Positions 60,478 through 64,000 of a DNA stretch of 64,000 nucleotides are shown one piece after another. Location: contig DASTMP010000270.1 in assembly GCA_035714085.1 (NCBI GenBank), forward strand, positions 1-64,000, in the 5' to 3' direction. Source of the stretch: JAJVID01 sp035714085. Lineage in GTDB: Bacteria; Acidobacteriota; Blastocatellia; RBC074. The notes beneath the pieces were generated by a model that worked only from the letters and a program-made list of their open reading frames with translations, was not told the origin of the DNA and searched no databases. The position numbers and the translations under genes were made by a program. Numbering within the stretch: the stretch's first letter is position 1; the number at the start of each line of letters is the position of its first letter.

Positions 60478-60990
60478 TCATTCAACGTATCTTCGGCTCA
60501 CCCATCCCTCCTGTGGGCCCTCGTCGGTCTGCACGAAAACTCTCGCCCAAACCTCGCCATTGTCATCCGTCTGGTAATCGCCTATAAGCGAAACGCCCCA
60601 ATTTTCGGGCAACAGATAAGTGGCCACGTACATCATTCCGGGCCCTTCCCTCAGATAGAGGCTGTCAGCGGTGACCCTTGCCTGAGTTATGATAGGAGGT
60701 CTCCGCTGTTCTTCGTTTGGGCTCCTGAAAATCCGCTGATCCCCGAAGGAGCGCCTGAAACTCAACTGTCTAACGTCTATTCCAATCTCCCTAAGATAGA
60801 TAACTACTCCCCCCACCACTAAAACGATGATCAAAATAGGAACCAGAAAATTGACCGCCTGATTGCTCTTGAGTTTTCCCTTCTCACTCTCGCCCTCGCG
60901 CTCAGACGGGAACTGATACACCATCGGCCCATAAACATAGGCCGGACCTTGCGAGCGCTTCGACTGACCAGCGCTTGCGTCTTGCGACAT
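60478..60990 (-). CDS. membrane-anchored SH3b-domain protein
   Basis: 170 residues. A basic, Ser/Gly-rich cytoplasmic N-terminus (1-45) precedes a single transmembrane helix (about 47-66; NFLVPILIIVLVVGGVVIYL), then a linker and a bacterial SH3b domain (from about 100; ARVTADSLYLREGPGMMYVA, ending GPQEGWVSRRYVE). SH3b domains typically bind peptidoglycan or peptides outside the cell. It converges with the secreted gene to its left. Confidence 0.82.
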   Translation of the reverse strand: MSQDASAGQSKRSQGPAYVYGPMVYQFPSEREGESEKGKLKSNQAVNFLVPILIIVLVVGGVVIYLREIGIDVRQLSFRRSFGDQRIFRSPNEEQRRPPIITQARVTADSLYLREGPGMMYVATYLLPENWGVSLIGDYQTDDNGEVWARVFVQTDEGPQEGWVSRRYVE

Positions 60991-61234
60991 AACTCACTCT
61001 CCTGCTTGGATTGCGACCTGTGTCGGGAACGAGGTTCGGTCATTGGGGAGGGACATTTCTTCCACCTGCGTGAAACAGGCGAATCGGATGGGAGTAATTT
61101 TAAGATCAAATTGTATAGGGTTGAGGTAATACTATCACAATTTTTCCGCCAGATATGTGAATGCGCTAAAAAAAATACGGCCGCGTGAAATTTGAAAACC
61201 GCGCAACGCGCGTGTTAGATTGCCGCACGTTGTT

Positions 61235-62092
61235 ATGCCGATCAAATTACTTGCTCTGGATATTGACGGTACACTGCTCACGCCTCACGGCGAGATCACG
61301 CTTAGAAACTCGACGGCGATCAACCGCGCGCGCCAATCCGGCGTTCAGATCGTCCTCGTCACCGGGCGTCGTTTTAATTCCGCCAGAGAATTGGCGCAGC
61401 GGCTCGACATGGGCGCGCCGCTAATTTCGCATAACGGAGCGTTGACCAAAAATGTAGAGACGCTGGAAACGCTCGATTATCATCCGCTCGATATCGAAAT
61501 CGCCCGCGCCATTATCGGTTTTGGCCGCGAATGTCGCGTGGACATGATCTGCTGCGACGACCCCGACGGCCTGGGGAATATGATTATTGAAGGCGTTTCC
61601 GAGGAGAACAAATCGCTGCATCGTTATTTGGATAAATACCGCGACTCGGTCAGCGTCGTCTCCGACTTGCTTGAATATGTCGATCACTCGCCGATCCAGA
61701 TCATGTTTTCGGGTCGCTGCGATCCGATGGACGACTTCGCGGCGCGCCTGAAAGCCGCGATGGGCGAACGGATTCAGCTTTTCAAAACGCGTTATCGTTC
61801 GGCCGACCTGACAATTCTCGACGCGCTGAGCGTCACGGCGTCGAAGGGAGCGAGCCTGGCGACGATCGCGAAAAAACACGGTGTCACGCGTGAAGAGGTT
61901 ATGGCCGTCGGCGACAATCACAATGATCTGACGATGCTTCGCTACGCGGGCCTCGGCGTTGTGATGGCGAACGCCGAAGACGAATTGAAGCGGATGGGGT
62001 TCGAATTAACCTCGTCGAATGAGGAAGACGGCGTGGCCGAAGCGATAGAGAGGTATATCCTTACGCCGATCGAACCGTTGAAGAGGATTTAG
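61235..62092 (+). CDS. Cof-type HAD-IIB phosphatase
   Basis: 285 residues. The catalytic aspartates are in LALDIDGTLLTPHGE, the threonine/serine motif in VLVTGRRFNSA, and the metal-binding AVGDNHNDLTMLRYAGLGVV closes the core. The C2 cap between them defines the Cof family, which hydrolyses phosphosugars or nucleotide-linked phosphates. The substrate cannot be told from sequence. ATG 61235 (MPIKLLALDID) is used; the upstream in-frame TTG at 61220 adds five residues. Confidence 0.9.
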   Translation: MPIKLLALDIDGTLLTPHGEITLRNSTAINRARQSGVQIVLVTGRRFNSARELAQRLDMGAPLISHNGALTKNVETLETLDYHPLDIEIARAIIGFGRECRVDMICCDDPDGLGNMIIEGVSEENKSLHRYLDKYRDSVSVVSDLLEYVDHSPIQIMFSGRCDPMDDFAARLKAAMGERIQLFKTRYRSADLTILDALSVTASKGASLATIAKKHGVTREEVMAVGDNHNDLTMLRYAGLGVVMANAEDELKRMGFELTSSNEEDGVAEAIERYILTPIEPLKRI

Positions 62093-62128
62093 CATCTGAA
62101 GTGCATGATTGAGGAAAGGGGAGATCGA

Positions 62129-62650
62129 ATGTTTCACCTATTGAGACTGAGCTTTATTTTGACTCTTTTGACGCTGAGCCCGGTTTCGAGCGCCACTTTG
62201 GCGCAAAGCCAGTCGGCCACATTCCACTCATTGGATGGGCGCGAGGTCAGGCTGGCCGATCAAAAGGGCAAGGTCGTGGTAATGTCATTCGGCGGAACAT
62301 GGGTTCCGCTGGCGTCGAAAGAGTTGCCCGCGCTGCAGAAGATCGCCGATCGTTATTCGTCCCGCGGTGTGCAGGTTTATTGGGTGAGCATCAACAGCTC
62401 GAAGCCCGGCGCGCGCAATTACGCATCGGACGCCGATCTGCAGGCGTTTGCGCAGAAGCATAATCTGAGAGTTACGACGTTGCGCGACCCAGATCAAATG
62501 GTCTACAAGTCGTTCGGCCTGGACGCCGTGCCGACGGTCGTAATCATCGACCAGCAGGGCAATGTGGCGCTCAAACACGTGGGATTCGGCGCCGATCAAG
62601 GCGAAGCCTACGGCGAACTCATTCGGGTGATTGAACGGTTGTTGAAATAA
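62129..62650 (+). CDS. TlpA/peroxiredoxin-like secreted protein lacking the CxxC motif
   Basis: 173 residues. A signal peptide ends near SATLAQSQS. A thioredoxin-like fold follows (ATFHSLDGREVRLADQKGKV, then VVMSFGGTWVPLASKELPAL). In TlpA-type oxidoreductases the active site is W-C-x-x-C-x-x-E. Here the aligned segment is W-V-P-L-A-S-K-E, with both cysteines replaced (Val and Ala), so thiol chemistry there is not expected. The later PTVVIIDQQGNVAL keeps the cis-Pro. The ATG at 62129 follows AAGGGGAGATCGA; ATG 62105 is a second option. Confidence 0.82.
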   Translation: MFHLLRLSFILTLLTLSPVSSATLAQSQSATFHSLDGREVRLADQKGKVVVMSFGGTWVPLASKELPALQKIADRYSSRGVQVYWVSINSSKPGARNYASDADLQAFAQKHNLRVTTLRDPDQMVYKSFGLDAVPTVVIIDQQGNVALKHVGFGADQGEAYGELIRVIERLLK

Positions 62651-62667
62651 TCAAGCGCTGACGGATA

Positions 62668-62832
62668 AATTTCGACCTGTGCGATTGGCCCGCAAACGGC
62701 CTGGCAATGTAGGCGGAGTGGAAACAAAAAGGGCAAGAATGGCAAAAAAAGATTTTTGCCATTCTTGCCCTTTTTGTTTCCCTTTGACCGCTTCACAAAC
62801 TCTTTCGCGAAGCCGGAGGCACAGGTCGAAAT
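62668..62832. repeat. MITE-like nested palindrome between convergent genes (element L)
   Basis: Outer inverted copies ATTTCGACCTGTGC (62669-62682) and GCACAGGTCGAAAT (62819-62832) flank a 29-bp perfect inner palindrome: GGAAACAAAAAGGGCAAGAA plus nine bases (62720-62748), with its inverse at 62753-62781 and a 4-base loop. It lies between the ends of the TlpA-like gene and the isomerase gene. Confidence 0.85.
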
Positions 62833-62846
62833 CTTGGTCCGACCGT

Positions 62847-63737
62847 TTATTCGCCGGCAAAAATCATGTCCACTCGGCGGCTTACCTCACGCAGGTAAGC
62901 TTCGTCGCCGCCCTGCAACTCCACGGTCAAATATCCGCTGAACCCGATCTCGCCGATCGCTTTGCGGACCTCCTTCCAATCGATGCTGCCTTCGCGTAGA
63001 GGGACCCATTGGCGGGTTTCGTACTTGAAATCCTTGAGGTGGAATTTGACGATCCGTTTGCCGAGCGCGCGAATCCATTCCTGCGGAAATCCGTACATCA
63101 CAACGTTACCGACGTCGAAATATGCCTTGATCCACTGGCTCTTGAATCCGTCCACGTATTTGGCGGTGTCGTAGGGCGTCAGCAGGAACTTGTTCCACAC
63201 CGGCTCAACGCCGATGACCACGCCCAACTCCTTGGCCAGCGGGAGCAGCTTCCTGATGTGCGGCTGCGAACGACTCCAGGCTTGGGGAATGGTCGTGTCG
63301 GGTCTGACCACGGCCGGGACGAGCAAGACAGTGTCGGCGCCCCAGAGCTTCGCGTTGCGCAAAGAAATCTCCATCCGCTCGGCGCCTTTCCTCACGTCAT
63401 CGGGATTGGGGCTTGAAAACGGCCAATCCCAATGGCCCATATTCATCACCGAATGAATTCTGATTTTCGCCTTTTCGGAAGCCTCCTTGATCTGATCGGC
63501 CTCTTTCGGATCGGTGACGGTCTGCGCCTCGACGCCTTCAAAGCCGACGTCAACCGCGAGCTTGAACCGATCGAGATAACTCATCTGCTTCGGCAGCATC
63601 GTGATGAGCACGCCCTTTTTGAGCCGCCCCTCCTGCGCCGAAGTCGAAGCCGGCGAGCCGATGAGATCGTTTTGCGGCAGCAATGTGGCGGTCGCCCCTA
63701 GCGCCGAAGTCTTCAGAAACTCTCTCCTCGTGTTCAT
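62847..63737 (-). CDS. Tat-exported sugar phosphate isomerase/epimerase-like (TIM barrel) protein
   Basis: 296 residues. A twin-arginine signal opens the protein (MNTRREFLKTSALGATATLL). An AP-endonuclease-2-type TIM barrel follows, with metal-ligand-like residues in VVIGVEPVWNKFLL, KAYFDVGNVVMYG, FHLKDFKYE and FSGYLTVELQGGDE. Family members isomerise or epimerise sugars and sugar-like compounds (such as hydroxypyruvate or inosose). A Tat export signal on this family is common in Acidobacteria and Planctomycetes. No neighbour indicates the substrate. Confidence 0.87.
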   Translation of the reverse strand: MNTRREFLKTSALGATATLLPQNDLIGSPASTSAQEGRLKKGVLITMLPKQMSYLDRFKLAVDVGFEGVEAQTVTDPKEADQIKEASEKAKIRIHSVMNMGHWDWPFSSPNPDDVRKGAERMEISLRNAKLWGADTVLLVPAVVRPDTTIPQAWSRSQPHIRKLLPLAKELGVVIGVEPVWNKFLLTPYDTAKYVDGFKSQWIKAYFDVGNVVMYGFPQEWIRALGKRIVKFHLKDFKYETRQWVPLREGSIDWKEVRKAIGEIGFSGYLTVELQGGDEAYLREVSRRVDMIFAGE

Positions 63738-63821
63738 AAGTTGGTTTTGTGTCCTGTTCGCAGTGGAAATTTATTTGCTTTGGAGGACAGACTAATGGTC
63801 TTTGATTGTTAAATGCGTCCA

Positions 63822-63890
63822 TGTAGGGGCGCGTATTCCGCGCCCCATCGGGCGGGGTCATGCACGTGGGCAGGGAAAACCCGCCCATAC
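63822..63890. repeat. two adjacent short hairpins (element R)
   Basis: GGGGCGCG-TATTC-CGCGCCCC (63826-63846) and TGGGCAGGG-AAAA-CCCGCCCA (63867-63888) lie in the non-coding stretch upstream of the Tat-exported isomerase gene. No open frame of note is present to the window end. Confidence 0.6.
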
Positions 63891-64000
63891 AATGCTGGGC
63901 GCATTATTTTTCAAATGGCATAAGTCTGTCCCACTATTGGCTGCGCCGGGTTAATTTTTCACCCTCATTGTTCGAGTTGATTTGACGATTATCGGGCAGT

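Overview
The window looks like chromosomal DNA of an Acidobacteriota species, probably near Blastocatellia. The basis is two paralogous secreted VWFA proteins of the acidobacterial type (1947-4167), a 1266-residue TonB-dependent receptor with an N-terminal carboxypeptidase-regulatory-like domain, futalosine-route menaquinone biosynthesis (mqnA), indirect Asn/Gln-tRNA charging (gatC/gatA), GC-rich coding sequence and frequent GTG starts. This is inference from gene content; there is no rRNA here. I saw no tRNA, rRNA, CRISPR array, prophage or intact transposase.

Layout. 1-7.5 kb: a truncated aminopropyltransferase-like membrane protein, the two VWFA proteins, a GT-C glycosyltransferase, dCTP deaminase and a radical SAM protein. 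7.6-14.8 kb: a large SPFH protein with internal repeats and its small membrane partner, the MsrPQ methionine sulfoxide repair pair, RNase HII and a ThrE-type exporter. 15-23 kb: an unrecognised 773-residue protein with a possible JAMM metalloprotease domain, a NifU/Nfu scaffold, a diguanylate cyclase-histidine kinase pair, a sarcosine-oxidase-like flavoprotein and a small membrane protein. 23-31 kb: the TonB receptor with a clear terminator, then folA and a zinc/manganese uptake cluster (porin, znuA, znuB; no ATPase) preceded by a cupin-like ORF remnant. 31-38 kb: LytTR regulator, LytS-type kinase, thyA and alpha-glucan phosphorylase. 38-45 kb: a tandemly duplicated small secreted protein, mqnA overlapping cofD, CCA-adding enzyme, gatA and gatC with a SnoaL-like gene between them. 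45-56.5 kb: DciA/DUF721, a tetrahaem protein with a degenerate phosphoesterase domain, maf, ribA, a second GT-C protein, PriA, a zincin, a DUF433 antitoxin relic, an acyltransferase and GDP-mannose pyrophosphorylase. 56.7-64 kb: ComM, a TPR protein, small secreted and membrane proteins, a Cof-type HAD phosphatase, a cysteine-less TlpA-like protein and a Tat-exported sugar isomerase.

The most striking feature is not a gene. At least fifteen inverted-repeat elements of about 60-170 bp lie at gene borders. In most of them both arms are built from short G-rich units of 7-8 nt. The unit differs between loci (GGGAGTG, GGTGGTT, GGGAGAGC, CTCTGTGG) but matches between the two arms of one locus. Several run into coding sequence: they supply C-termini for Maf, DciA, an acyltransferase, ManC and a GT-C protein, and one forms about 50 in-frame residues inside a membrane protein. 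Their origin and role cannot be settled from this window; this is the best candidate here for something undescribed.
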